Source: Oscillospiraceae bacterium (GTDB lineage: Bacteria; Bacillota; Clostridia; Oscillospirales; Oscillospiraceae). From it: 12,919 nt of DNA. Of this stretch, positions 6,811-12,919 are shown in pieces. The stretch is from NCBI GenBank assembly GCA_020025655.1, contig JAHHRR010000048.1:1-12919 (forward strand), in the 5' to 3' direction. The translations under genes and the position numbers were made by a program. How positions within the stretch are numbered: position 1 is the stretch's first letter; each line of letters starts with the position of its first letter. The notes below the pieces were generated by a model that was not told the origin of the DNA, ran no database searches, and saw only the letters and a list, made by a program, of their open reading frames with translations.

Positions 6811-7506
6811 ATGGCAAATACTACTGTTATCAAAAATGTTGTTCTGGACAAACCTCTGGCAAAGTATATAGATCATACTTTGCTGAAGCCCGAAGCCACC
6901 GAAGCTCAGATCAGGACCTTATGCAGTGAGGCGCTTAAATATGACTTTGCTTCTGTTTGCGTTAATTCATGCTATGTCCCGCTGGCTCACGAACTGCTCA
7001 AGGGAAGCGATGTGAAAACCTGCTGTGTAGTCGGTTTCCCCCTGGGAAGTATGCTGACAGAAGCCAAGGCCTTTGAAGCCTCCTGCGCAATATCCAAGGG
7101 CGCACAGGAAGTGGACATGGTGATAAATGTCGGAGCATTGAAGTCAGGCAATCTTCAGTTTGTAAAGGACGATATCGCAGCTGTACACGAGGCCTGCAAA
7201 GGCAAGGCTCTTTTAAAGGTCATCATTGAAACCTGCCTCCTCAGCCGTGAAGAGATTGAAACAGTCTCCAGAATAGTTGCCGAAGTGGGCGCTGAGTTCA
7301 TTAAGACCTCCACCGGCTTCTCCACCGCCGGCGCAAAAGCAGAGGATGTGGCTCTGATGAGAAAATCCGTAGGCAGCAATGTCGGTGTCAAAGCCGCCGG
7401 CGGCATTAGAGATCTGGATACCACGCTCGAAATGATAAAGGCCGGCGCTGACAGGATCGGCGCTTCTGCCGGTATAAAGATCATTCAGCAGGCTCAGGAA
7501 GTTTGA
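6811..7506 (+). CDS. deoC: Deoxyribose-phosphate aldolase (DERA)
   Basis: This class I aldolase reversibly cleaves 2-deoxy-D-ribose-5-phosphate to glyceraldehyde-3-phosphate and acetaldehyde in the cytosol. The 231-residue chain has the normal family length and a complete active site: Asp102 in EVDMVINVG, the Schiff-base Lys165 in FIKTSTGFSTAGA, and the second lysine Lys194 in VKAAGGIRD. RIGASAG (215-221) forms the phosphate-binding turn. ATG 6811 follows AGGAGGAAATC. It is probably cotranscribed with the DeoR-family gene and ends at the terminator 7521-7555. No phosphopentomutase, nucleoside phosphorylase, deoxyribokinase or aldehyde dehydrogenase is nearby, so its role in this locus is not explained by nucleoside salvage alone. 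Confidence 0.96.
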   Translation: MANTTVIKNVVLDKPLAKYIDHTLLKPEATEAQIRTLCSEALKYDFASVCVNSCYVPLAHELLKGSDVKTCCVVGFPLGSMLTEAKAFEASCAISKGAQEVDMVINVGALKSGNLQFVKDDIAAVHEACKGKALLKVIIETCLLSREEIETVSRIVAEVGAEFIKTSTGFSTAGAKAEDVALMRKSVGSNVGVKAAGGIRDLDTTLEMIKAGADRIGASAGIKIIQQAQEV

Positions 7507-7520
7507 ATCTTATAAAAAAC

Positions 7521-7555
7521 AGCTCCCGAATCATTGGCTTCGGGAGCTTTTATTA
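7521..7555 (+). terminator. Terminator of the deoR-deoC operon
   Basis: A perfect 10-bp stem pairs AGCTCCCGAA (7521-7530) with TTCGGGAGCT (7539-7548) across an 8-nt loop, followed by TTTTATTAT. It begins 14 nt after the deoC stop. Confidence 0.9.
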
Positions 7556-7572
7556 TACTTATATAATATAGT

Positions 7573-7603
7573 AAGGCACAGTCTGCATTACAGGCTGTGC
7601 CTT
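7573..7603 (-). terminator. Probable terminator of the importer operon
   Basis: A 13-bp stem with one T-G wobble (7573-7585 with 7591-7603, loop CATTA) lies 33 nt beyond the stop of the binding-protein gene. Read leftward it is followed by ACTATATTATATAAG, T-rich but not a clean T-run. With 7521-7555 it forms a convergent terminator pair. Confidence 0.65.
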
Positions 7604-7636
7604 TTAGAAATTAAGGAATTATAATGCTGAATAATC

Positions 7637-8629
7637 TCAGAGCTTATCCTTTGTAAGAACAGAAATACCGGTATCGGTAACTGCTCCGCCTAAATCCTCG
7701 CCGTTGAGAGCTGCAACAGCTGCCTTAACGCCTTCATAGCCCATAACATCGGGGTTCTGAGCCATGGTAGCAAGGATATATCCTTCCTCGATCAGTCCAC
7801 GGATTGCGTCGGACTTGTCGAAGCCTACACAAACAACATCAGCCTGAGATGCCTTAACTGCATTGCCTGCGCCGGTGCTGGAGCCTTCATTGGTGCCGTA
7901 AATACCTACAACGCCCTGAGTGATGTAGTTTTCTGCGATGGTCTGGCTCTTGGAAGCATCGCCTTCGCCGTACTGGGTCTCAAGCAGCTCGAAATCAGTG
8001 CCTTCAAATACGGAGCGGAAGCCGTCTTCACGCTTCAGGGAGCACTCGGTGGAAGCGTTGGTATTGATGATACCGATTTTGCCGGAGGTGATGCCTTTCT
8101 CAGTCAAAGCATTGAGCATGGTTTCGCCTGCCATTCTGCCGCCTTCAAGGTTATTGGTGGAGAAGGTAGCCTCTGCTTCCAGATTTGCAGGAGAGTCCAC
8201 ATAAACAATCTTAACGCCTGCATCCTTTGCTTCCTGAAGAGCGGATGTAATAGCATCAGGACTGTTTGCAGCGATAACGATGGCGTTGCAGCCTGCCGCA
8301 ACTGCATTGTTTACCTGCTCAATCTGCTGTGCGTCGTCCTTGGTGTTGGGAGCCATGTAAGTGACGGTTACACCTAACTCCTCAGCAGCCTTCTGGGCAC
8401 CTTCATTGGTGGAAATCCAGTGCTGGTCGATGGAGTCCATGGTGATAAGAGCTATTTTGTACTCAGGTGCTTTTTCTGCGGGAGTTTCTTCTGCGGGAGT
8501 TTCTTCTGCGGGAGTCTGTTCTGCGGGAGTCTGCTCTGCAGGAGCTTTGTCTCCTCCGCACGCAGCAAACATACCGACGACCATAAGCATACTAAGTACC
8601 AGTGCTAAAATCTTTGCCAGTTTTTTCAT
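7637..8629 (-). CDS. Sugar-binding lipoprotein of an RbsABC-type importer
   Basis: This 330-residue protein begins with a Lys-rich, hydrophobic signal peptide ending MFAAC, so Cys24 is probably lipidated and anchors the protein outside the membrane. Residues 29-56 form a Pro/Glu linker built from five TPAEQ/TPAEE-type repeats. From about residue 57 it is a two-lobed ribose/galactose-type periplasmic-binding domain, with VYVDS near the first hinge, a GTNEGSSTGAG turn and VGFDKSDAIRGLIEEG near the C-terminus. It captures the sugar and delivers it to the permease. The ATG at 8629 follows AAAGGA. The 75-nt gap after the permease gene holds a weak hairpin. Binding-protein genes are often last or first in such operons. 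The substrate is not readable; ribose, xylose, allose or a rarer pentose are all possible. Confidence 0.92.
   Translation of the reverse strand: MKKLAKILALVLSMLMVVGMFAACGGDKAPAEQTPAEQTPAEETPAEETPAEKAPEYKIALITMDSIDQHWISTNEGAQKAAEELGVTVTYMAPNTKDDAQQIEQVNNAVAAGCNAIVIAANSPDAITSALQEAKDAGVKIVYVDSPANLEAEATFSTNNLEGGRMAGETMLNALTEKGITSGKIGIINTNASTECSLKREDGFRSVFEGTDFELLETQYGEGDASKSQTIAENYITQGVVGIYGTNEGSSTGAGNAVKASQADVVCVGFDKSDAIRGLIEEGYILATMAQNPDVMGYEGVKAAVAALNGEDLGGAVTDTGISVLTKDKL
8476..8550 (-). repeat. Five tandem 15-bp repeats encoding the lipoprotein linker
   Basis: Five consecutive 15-bp units of the type CTGCGGGAGTTTCTT (plus-strand text) start at 8476, 8491, 8506, 8521 and 8536. The first two are identical and the last is the most diverged. 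They encode the TPAE-x linker, and one unit can be gained or lost without shifting the frame. Confidence 0.9.
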
Positions 8630-8704
8630 TTTCTTGTTCCTTTCTCTTTTAAATTTTTAATAATTAACACAAGCTTTTTACCCGTGTATTTCCCGTTTAA
8701 TCCG

Positions 8705-9721
8705 TTACTTATTTTTGATTTTCTTGGAGCTGAGGCCGTGTCTGAAAAGTATATCAACCATAACAGCGCCTGTAACGATGATGCCGATAACTATTCTCTG
8801 CAAGCCCACAGATGCGCCGATGATGCCCAGTCCATTTTCCAAAGTCTGCCATACACCTGCACCTGCGAATGCGCCCAGCAGGAGACCGGAACCTCCCAGA
8901 GGTGAAATTCCGCCGATAACGCCTGCCGCTACGCCGTACATCTCATAGCAGTTGCCCGCTTCCATGTTGCCCATATTTGCCTGAGCGCAAAGGATGAGTC
9001 CAACCACAAATGCACAGAAGGCGCTTATCATATATGCCTTTGTAATGGTGGAGAATACATTTACGCCGGAGAGCTTTGCCGCTTCTATGTTGGAGCCTAC
9101 CGCATATATGTGTCTGCCTGTTCTGGTCTTTGAAAGGATGAAGAATATTACAATGAAGATAATGAGTGCAATCCAGAAGGCGTTATATACACCTAAGGTT
9201 TTGCCATAGTAGAAGAAATTCTGGAACGCTGTTCCGGCTTCCTTGCCGATTCCGCTGGAGATTGCATTTGTGTTGCGGTTGTCGTTCACAAGGTAGGAAA
9301 TGCCTCTTGCGCAGAACATGGTGCCCAGTGTGGCAATAAAGGGAGGAAGCTTGAATTTGCCCACCAGCAGTCCGTTTATAAAGCCGATAATCATGCAGCT
9401 GATGAACGCCACCAGCAGAGCCGTCATAACCGAAACGCCCTTTGACATCAATGTAGCAGAGATCATGGCGCTCATTGCAACTATTGAACCGATTGACAGG
9501 TCGATGTTTCCGGTAATCAGGATGACACTCTGACCCACACCTACCAGCAGATATTTTGCCATGGAGCGCAGCAGGTTCAAAATATTATTCGCCTTAAATA
9601 TCATGGGGTTAATTGCGCCGAACACAATATACAATACAATCCAGCCTGCCAGGGCAATGAGCGCTGCGCCCATACCTCGAACAGCCAGTATTCTTTTAAA
9701 TGACAATTTAAGCTTTTCCAT
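8705..9721 (-). CDS. Sugar ABC transporter permease, RbsC type
   Basis: From ATG 9721 this is a 338-residue polytopic membrane protein of the branched-chain amino acid/ribose permease family. It shows many hydrophobic helices, GNIDLSIGSIVAMSA after the second helix, the cytoplasmic PPFIATLG segment and AVGSNIEAAKLSG, the loop expected to contact the ATPase. I chose 9721 because AGGAGG lies 9 nt upstream. An 18-residue in-frame extension to 9775 would run inside the ATPase gene and adds only charged residues. The start is 1 bp after the ATPase stop, so translation is probably coupled. It forms the membrane channel of the importer, most likely as a dimer. Confidence 0.93.
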   Translation of the reverse strand: MEKLKLSFKRILAVRGMGAALIALAGWIVLYIVFGAINPMIFKANNILNLLRSMAKYLLVGVGQSVILITGNIDLSIGSIVAMSAMISATLMSKGVSVMTALLVAFISCMIIGFINGLLVGKFKLPPFIATLGTMFCARGISYLVNDNRNTNAISSGIGKEAGTAFQNFFYYGKTLGVYNAFWIALIIFIVIFFILSKTRTGRHIYAVGSNIEAAKLSGVNVFSTITKAYMISAFCAFVVGLILCAQANMGNMEAGNCYEMYGVAAGVIGGISPLGGSGLLLGAFAGAGVWQTLENGLGIIGASVGLQRIVIGIIVTGAVMVDILFRHGLSSKKIKNK

Positions 9722-9722
9722 A

Positions 9723-11246
9723 TTACTGCGCCTCCTGAGCAGATGCAGCAAGCTTATTCTCGAATCTTGTTGCATAAGTTAAAATTTCTTCCTGACTGGT
9801 TTCTTTAGCCATAACCTCGCCTGTGATGCGTCCGTCGCACATAACAATAATTCTGTCGGCAACGCCCAAAACCTCAGGCAGCTCCGATGAAACAAACATA
9901 ACAGCGATTCCCTGCCGCTTTAGCTCGTTCATAATATTGTATATCTCGACCTTTGCCGCCACATCAATACCTCTTGTGGGTTCATCGAAGATAACAACTC
10001 TGGAATTTCTTGCAAGCCACTTGGCAACCACAACCTTCTGCTGATTGCCGCCGGAAAGGCTGTCTGCCAGCACATTGACCGTAGGTGTTTTAATCTTCAG
10101 GTCCTTTACAGCCTTGCCGCAGATTTCGTTTTCCTTTTTAGATTGCAGCACTCCGAATTTGTTGCAGATTATATCCAGATTAGGAAGGATGATGTTATCC
10201 TTTACAGACAGCTTTGTACACAGGCCGTCTTTTTTTCTGTCCTCCGGAGCAAGAACAATTCCCTGCCTGATTGCCTCACCGGCATTGCTTATTTTTATCT
10301 CTTTGCCGTCCAGAAACAGCTGTCCGGATTCCTTCGGGTCCACGCCGAAAATAACTCTTGTCATTTCGGTTCTTCCTGCGCCCATAAGACCGGCAAAGCC
10401 CACGATTTCTCCTTCGTACAGTGAGAAGTTTATGTCTCTTACCAGTTTGCCGGCATTGAGATTTTTAACCTCAAAAATCTTTTTTCCCTTTTCGCATTTT
10501 ACTCTGGGGAATTTCTCCTTGATTTCTCTGCCCACCATATCGGCAATGATTCGATCCATGGTAGTATCTTTAAAGTCCATAGCTGAGATAAACTGGCCGT
10601 CTCTCATGATTGTAACCTTATCAGCTATGTGCTGAAGCTCCTCAAGTCTGTGAGATATGTAGACTATACCGCAGCCGTTATCCCTGAGTTCAAGGATAAT
10701 TCTGAAAAGCTCGTTGATTTCTTTTGCAGTCAGCGCCGAGGTAGGCTCGTCCATAATAAGAACCTTGGCGTTTAAAGAAAGAGCCTTGGCAATTTCCACC
10801 AGCTGCTGTTTTGAAACGGGCAGGTTGCCCACGACATCAGTGGGACGGATGTCCAGATTCAAATCAGTGAGGATTTTCTGTGCCTCAGATTCCATTGCTT
10901 TTTTATCGAGGAAACATCCCTTCATCTTTTCTCTGCCAAGAAAGATGTTTTCCGCAACCGACAAATGAGAGCACATATTAAGCTCCTGATGAATTATGGC
11001 GATGCCCAGAGACTGTGCCTGCTTGGCACTCAGATCTCCGTATTCTTTTCCGAAAATCTCCAATGTACCGCTGTCTCTGGTATATACACCGCTGAGAATT
11101 TTCATAAGAGTTGATTTTCCTGCGCCGTTTTCACCAAGCAGCGCCATCACTTCATTTGAATGCAAGGTAAAATCCACATTGTCCAAAGCTTTTACACCCG
11201 GAAAGCTTTTGCATATCCCACGCATGGAAACTATTGCCTCGTTCAT
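9723..11246 (-). CDS. Sugar ABC transporter ATPase, tandem-domain RbsA type
   Basis: This 507-residue protein has two fused nucleotide-binding domains, the usual RbsA/MglA/XylG layout. Domain 1 has Walker A GENGAGKS (38-45), an unusual signature LPVSKQQ (142-148) as is normal for this family, and Walker B VLIMDEPTSAL (162-172). Domain 2 has the degenerate Walker A GLMGAGRTE (286-294), LSGGNQQK (397-404) and VVIFDEPTRG (417-426). As in relatives, domain 1 is probably the main hydrolytic site. It powers import through the permease encoded 1 bp downstream. The ATG at 11246 is preceded by a moderate GGGTGA site 8 nt away. It is the first gene of the importer operon, with a leader of roughly 140 nt. 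Confidence 0.95.
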   Translation of the reverse strand: MNEAIVSMRGICKSFPGVKALDNVDFTLHSNEVMALLGENGAGKSTLMKILSGVYTRDSGTLEIFGKEYGDLSAKQAQSLGIAIIHQELNMCSHLSVAENIFLGREKMKGCFLDKKAMESEAQKILTDLNLDIRPTDVVGNLPVSKQQLVEIAKALSLNAKVLIMDEPTSALTAKEINELFRIILELRDNGCGIVYISHRLEELQHIADKVTIMRDGQFISAMDFKDTTMDRIIADMVGREIKEKFPRVKCEKGKKIFEVKNLNAGKLVRDINFSLYEGEIVGFAGLMGAGRTEMTRVIFGVDPKESGQLFLDGKEIKISNAGEAIRQGIVLAPEDRKKDGLCTKLSVKDNIILPNLDIICNKFGVLQSKKENEICGKAVKDLKIKTPTVNVLADSLSGGNQQKVVVAKWLARNSRVVIFDEPTRGIDVAAKVEIYNIMNELKRQGIAVMFVSSELPEVLGVADRIIVMCDGRITGEVMAKETSQEEILTYATRFENKLAASAQEAQ

Positions 11247-11270
11247 TCAGTGATTCACCCGCCTTTTTTA

Positions 11271-11287
11271 CAACTAATTTTAATCGT
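11271..11287. promoter_or_regulatory. Weak third operator-like site in the importer leader
   Basis: CAACTAATTTTAATCGT matches the operator-like 17-mer at 11494-11510 in 13 of 17 positions. It lies 25-41 bp before the ATPase ATG. It is included as a possible weak site only, since AT-rich leaders produce such matches by chance. Confidence 0.2.
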
Positions 11288-11320
11288 TTATATAGTCATT
11301 CGATACCATTAAATGATTTA

Positions 11321-11347
11321 TTGATTATTCCAATCAATTTTAATCAT
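11321..11347. promoter_or_regulatory. Candidate downstream operator of the importer operon
   Basis: CAATCAATTTTAATCAT (11331-11347) differs by one base from the 17-mer at 11494-11510 and at 5835-5851. It overlaps an inverted repeat TTGATT-N5-AATCAA (11321-11337). It lies about 50 bp inside the predicted transcript and 163 bp from its upstream partner, a spacing that would permit repression by roadblock or DNA looping. Confidence 0.5.
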
Positions 11348-11395
11348 CCAGTTAAAATCTGTAAATGAAGTATCTTTTTCCTATCTTTTTACTTG

Positions 11396-11425
11396 ATTCT
11401 AACAAATTAAACTTGTATTTGTCAA
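11396..11425 (-). promoter_or_regulatory. Sigma-A-type promoter of the importer operon
   Basis: On the minus strand TTGACA (complement of 11420-11425), 18 bp and TAGAAT (complement of 11396-11401, five of six to consensus) predict a start near 11389. Spacing and -35 are the same as at the kinase operon promoter. Confidence 0.72.
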
Positions 11426-11510
11426 TCTGGATTTGCATATTCTACTTTTCAGCTAATATGCAGCAATAATACTTAGTCGCTTTTGCTTAGTTGCAATCAA
11501 TTCTAATCAT
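11426..11510 (-). promoter_or_regulatory. Conserved upstream regulatory block, copy B
   Basis: This is the partner of 5767-5851. Hand alignment of 11420-11510 with 5761-5851 gives about 68 matches in 91 gapless positions, with the diverged bases concentrated in the middle and complete identity over the distal 20 bp (11491-11510). Both copies lie at the same distance from their promoters, which points to a common regulator. Confidence 0.7.
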
Positions 11511-11511
11511 T

Positions 11512-11651
11512 ATTTTGGAAGTTTTCAATAAATGCTCGATTTGAACCGCTATTATTACCCTGATTGTATGAAAAAATGCAGTCATCACCTCTGCAAAATC
11601 AGGGAATTTGAAGCTTAAATTTGCTGTAATGTCAGTAAACATAAAAAAATT
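11512..11651. other. AT-rich spacer without a recognisable gene
   Basis: Between the importer control region and the orphan terminator I see no reading frame with a ribosome binding site, no RNA gene and no repeat. It marks the boundary between the sugar locus and the decayed right flank. Confidence 0.5.
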
Positions 11652-11684
11652 ACAGGGGCAATACTCAATGAGTATTGCCCCTGT
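11652..11684 (-). terminator. Strong, probably bidirectional terminator behind a decayed leftward gene
   Basis: A perfect 15-bp stem (11652-11666 with 11670-11684, 3-nt loop) is followed leftward by AATTTTTTT and rightward by TTCTTT. Leftward, the stop codon of the fragment at 11689-11817 lies 4 nt before it, so it looks like that gene's former terminator. It would also shield the importer control region from transcription arriving from the right. Confidence 0.8.
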
Positions 11685-11688
11685 TTCT

Positions 11689-11817
11689 TTATAGCATAAT
11701 TATCTTTTTGCTGATATCTGTTTGATATTTTCCAAGCAGTTTACAGTACTTATCTGTAAGTTTTGAAGTGCTGTCTTGGACCCTGCCTAAACTTTTACCG
11801 TCCGATAATGATGTGAT
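11689..11817 (-). pseudogene. Fragment resembling the C-terminus of ribosome recycling factor
   Basis: A 42-codon open stretch on the minus strand ends in TAA at 11689 and contains VQDSTSKLTDKYCKLL. The KLTDKY text, the QD five residues before it and the distance to the C-terminus agree with the last helix of ribosome recycling factor (Frr) as I remember the family (typically QDxxQKLTDKYxxxID, ending EKEIM). There is no start codon or ribosome binding site, and an in-frame TGA (11818-11820) closes it upstream. A genuine frr is about 185 codons, so this is only the 3' end, with diverged residues, followed by its terminator. The identification is by eye and could be wrong; it is clearly not a functional gene. 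Confidence 0.45.
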
Positions 11818-11830
11818 TCATGCTACTTGA

Positions 11831-12034
11831 ATTGCAAAAAATGATTCTAAGCATCCATTTGAGGGCAGATATTTTTACGATGAAGATACGGGGTTAGAAG
11901 AAGGAACTTTTGGTGACGGCTATCCGGATTGTCTTTTAGCGAAACAAATGGAGGGTATGACAGAAGAAGCAGTTTCACAGGCAGCTGAGAACTATTATAT
12001 TCAAGGTGATATTACTATGCCCAAAGAATGGTAA
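11831..12034 (+). pseudogene. C-terminal fragment of an unidentified protein
   Basis: A 67-codon frame closed by TAA at 12032 encodes a coherent acidic sequence containing HPFEGRYFYDEDTG, GDGYPDCLL and a C-terminal NYYIQGDITMPKEW. It has no start codon with a ribosome binding site. An in-frame TGA (11828-11830) falls where a tryptophan codon would read naturally, after DNDVIHAT. It looks like the tail of a small cytosolic protein cut off by rearrangement, overlapping the junction with the Frr-like fragment. I do not recognise the family. Confidence 0.4.
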
Positions 12035-12167
12035 GATATCCCAGTGGAGCAAATATGCTGCATTGTGTAATACGGCAGAGAATGAAAGTTATAGAAACTT
12101 AGGAACTGTATGGGTTTATATTGACGCTTCCACAATGATTTGAAAGACAGACAAGGAAGAATACCTA

Positions 12168-12626
12168 ATGTATGCGGATGTTTTTCGAGAAAAATTCGGT
12201 GGAGAGGCATCGCTTTATGTTTATTATTTAGACCGCAAAAGTTTTGAGAAAGCAGAGGAAGTATTGGAAATTTCCGCACCTGGTAATGAGGGCTGTAAGT
12301 TTGAAGATGCATATCGTGGTTATAACACATATTACGGAGGAAACGGGGTTTCTACTCAATCGCCTGTTTTCGAATATATGTATAACGGGACTTTATATCA
12401 GGAACAAACAACACAGAATATTTCATATAAACATTTGACGCAGAATATGAGGAATGGAGAAACTTATAGCATATATGTAAATCCGAAACATCCAGCAGTA
12501 TTCATTCTCTCAAAGAAGATTAAAGTGGGTTCTATAATTACCACCATATTGGGAATAATGTTTTTTATAGCAGGTATTACTATGTTGTGTGCAATCTTCC
12601 CCGTGTTTTGGAGTATCATAAAGTAA
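12168..12626 (+). CDS. Small membrane protein, DUF3592-like, possibly N-terminally truncated
   Basis: This 152-residue protein has a polar N-terminal part, a central segment PVFEYMYNGTLYQEQTTQN (70-88), then a YSIYVNPKHPAVF segment (100-112) and one hydrophobic helix at about residues 121-148. The pattern of a beta-rich extramembrane domain with Y-x-Y-N-G, then V-N-P-x-x-P, then a membrane helix resembles DUF3592 proteins, whose function is unknown; relatives usually also have a membrane helix in front, which is missing here. The ATG at 12168 has AAGGAAG upstream, so it may be translated. The same frame is open upstream between a TGA at 12141 and the preceding debris, suggesting a longer ancestor. 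A terminator follows 10 nt after the stop. No partner gene is visible. Confidence 0.55.
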   Translation: MYADVFREKFGGEASLYVYYLDRKSFEKAEEVLEISAPGNEGCKFEDAYRGYNTYYGGNGVSTQSPVFEYMYNGTLYQEQTTQNISYKHLTQNMRNGETYSIYVNPKHPAVFILSKKIKVGSIITTILGIMFFIAGITMLCAIFPVFWSIIK

Positions 12627-12636
12627 ATTAGTAGTA

Positions 12637-12666
12637 AAAAAACATCGTAGCAATACGGTGTTTTTT
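12637..12666 (+). terminator. Terminator of the small membrane-protein gene
   Basis: A 13-bp stem including an A6/T6 base and one T-G wobble (12637-12649 with 12654-12666, loop GCAA) ends in T6. It lies just after the stop at 12626. Confidence 0.8.
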
Positions 12667-12919
12667 GTTACCTAAAACTCACAATTTAATACATAATCAC
12701 TGGATAGAGCCTATTACTATTATCTATCAGGCAACGGAAGATAGCGCAGATGATACAGTAGTCCCTCGTTTTAATGCTGCCAGTATAGCCACTAAGTTCA
12801 GATGTGATAGGACGTAGCTGTCCTTCACTATTTCAGGCATTGCCATACATAACCATTCTGGTATTATTCCCTCTGCAGACCATCACATTTGAGTTTCATC
12901 TGCTCATACCTGCTGATAG
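12667..12919. other. Unassigned right edge with broken reading frames
   Basis: I find no intact gene. On the minus strand a 48-codon stretch (12686-12832) containing RPITSELSGYTGSIKTRDY is open in one frame and continues in the same frame beyond a TGA at 12833-12835 to another TGA near the edge. This could be remains of a leftward gene, for example from a mobile element, but I recognise no family and no terminal inverted repeats. Confidence 0.25.

Noticed and set aside
8476..8550. Possible CRISPR or regulatory repeat array
   Set aside because: The repeats are directly adjacent without spacers, are in frame and encode the protein linker.
9722..9775. The longer permease start at 9775
   Set aside because: It lies inside the ATPase gene, adds a charged non-membrane stretch and lacks a ribosome binding site, whereas ATG 9721 has AGGAGG at suitable distance.
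10045..10635. A 196-codon open frame on the plus strand
   Set aside because: It is fully antisense to the ATPase gene, whose motifs and ribosome binding site are clear. The frame is a by-product of codon bias.
11652..11684. A miniature inverted-repeat mobile element
   Set aside because: A 33-bp perfect hairpin with T-runs on both sides, placed right behind a stop codon, is better explained as a terminator. No target duplication or second copy is visible.
12001..12330. A 109-codon minus-strand frame in the right flank
   Set aside because: It has no ribosome binding site and is antisense to the membrane-protein gene, which has its own ribosome binding site and terminator.

Overview
The window looks like part of a Clostridia-type Bacillota chromosome, plausibly a gut anaerobe. 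The grounds are moderate GC with AT-rich intergenic DNA, strong AGGAGG-type ribosome binding sites, textbook sigma-A promoters, a MKK-type lipoprotein with a Glu/Pro-rich linker, a split transketolase and compact sugar operons. Species cannot be told from the sequence.

About 11 kb is one sugar-utilisation locus in three transcription units. (1) A leftward operon (5640 to 85): FGGY sugar kinase (xylulokinase type), transketolase N-half, transketolase C-half, a class I phosphomannose-isomerase-like cupin enzyme, then, after an internal hairpin, an aldose 1-epimerase. (2) A divergent rightward pair (5983 to 7506): DeoR-family regulator and deoC (deoxyribose-phosphate aldolase). (3) A leftward RbsABC-type sugar importer (11246 to 7637): ATPase, permease, binding lipoprotein. 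Units 2 and 3 converge on back-to-back hairpins at 7521-7603.

The gene set spells out a route: import of an aldose, anomer equilibration by the mutarotase, aldose-ketose isomerisation by the cupin enzyme, phosphorylation by the kinase, and C2-unit transfer by the split transketolase into the pentose phosphate pool. DeoC adds a reaction that makes glyceraldehyde-3-phosphate and acetaldehyde. The sugar is not identifiable here. D-lyxose (to D-xylulose) and a branched pentose such as D-apiose are the candidates I consider best.

The strongest non-coding signal is a promoter cassette shared by the two leftward operons. 5737-5851 and 11396-11510 align without gaps over 115 bp at about 71% identity by hand count. 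They include TTGACA at the same place, an 18-bp spacer and a fully identical 20-mer far upstream. This joins enzymes and importer into one regulon, with the adjacent DeoR-family protein as the obvious candidate regulator.

The right flank (11512-12919) is different: AT-rich and full of gene debris. It holds a leftward fragment resembling the C-terminus of ribosome recycling factor with its terminator, a rightward C-terminal fragment of an unknown protein, a small possibly N-truncated membrane protein with its own terminator, and unidentified broken frames. The left edge (1-86) holds the end of a structured rightward transcript with a terminator.
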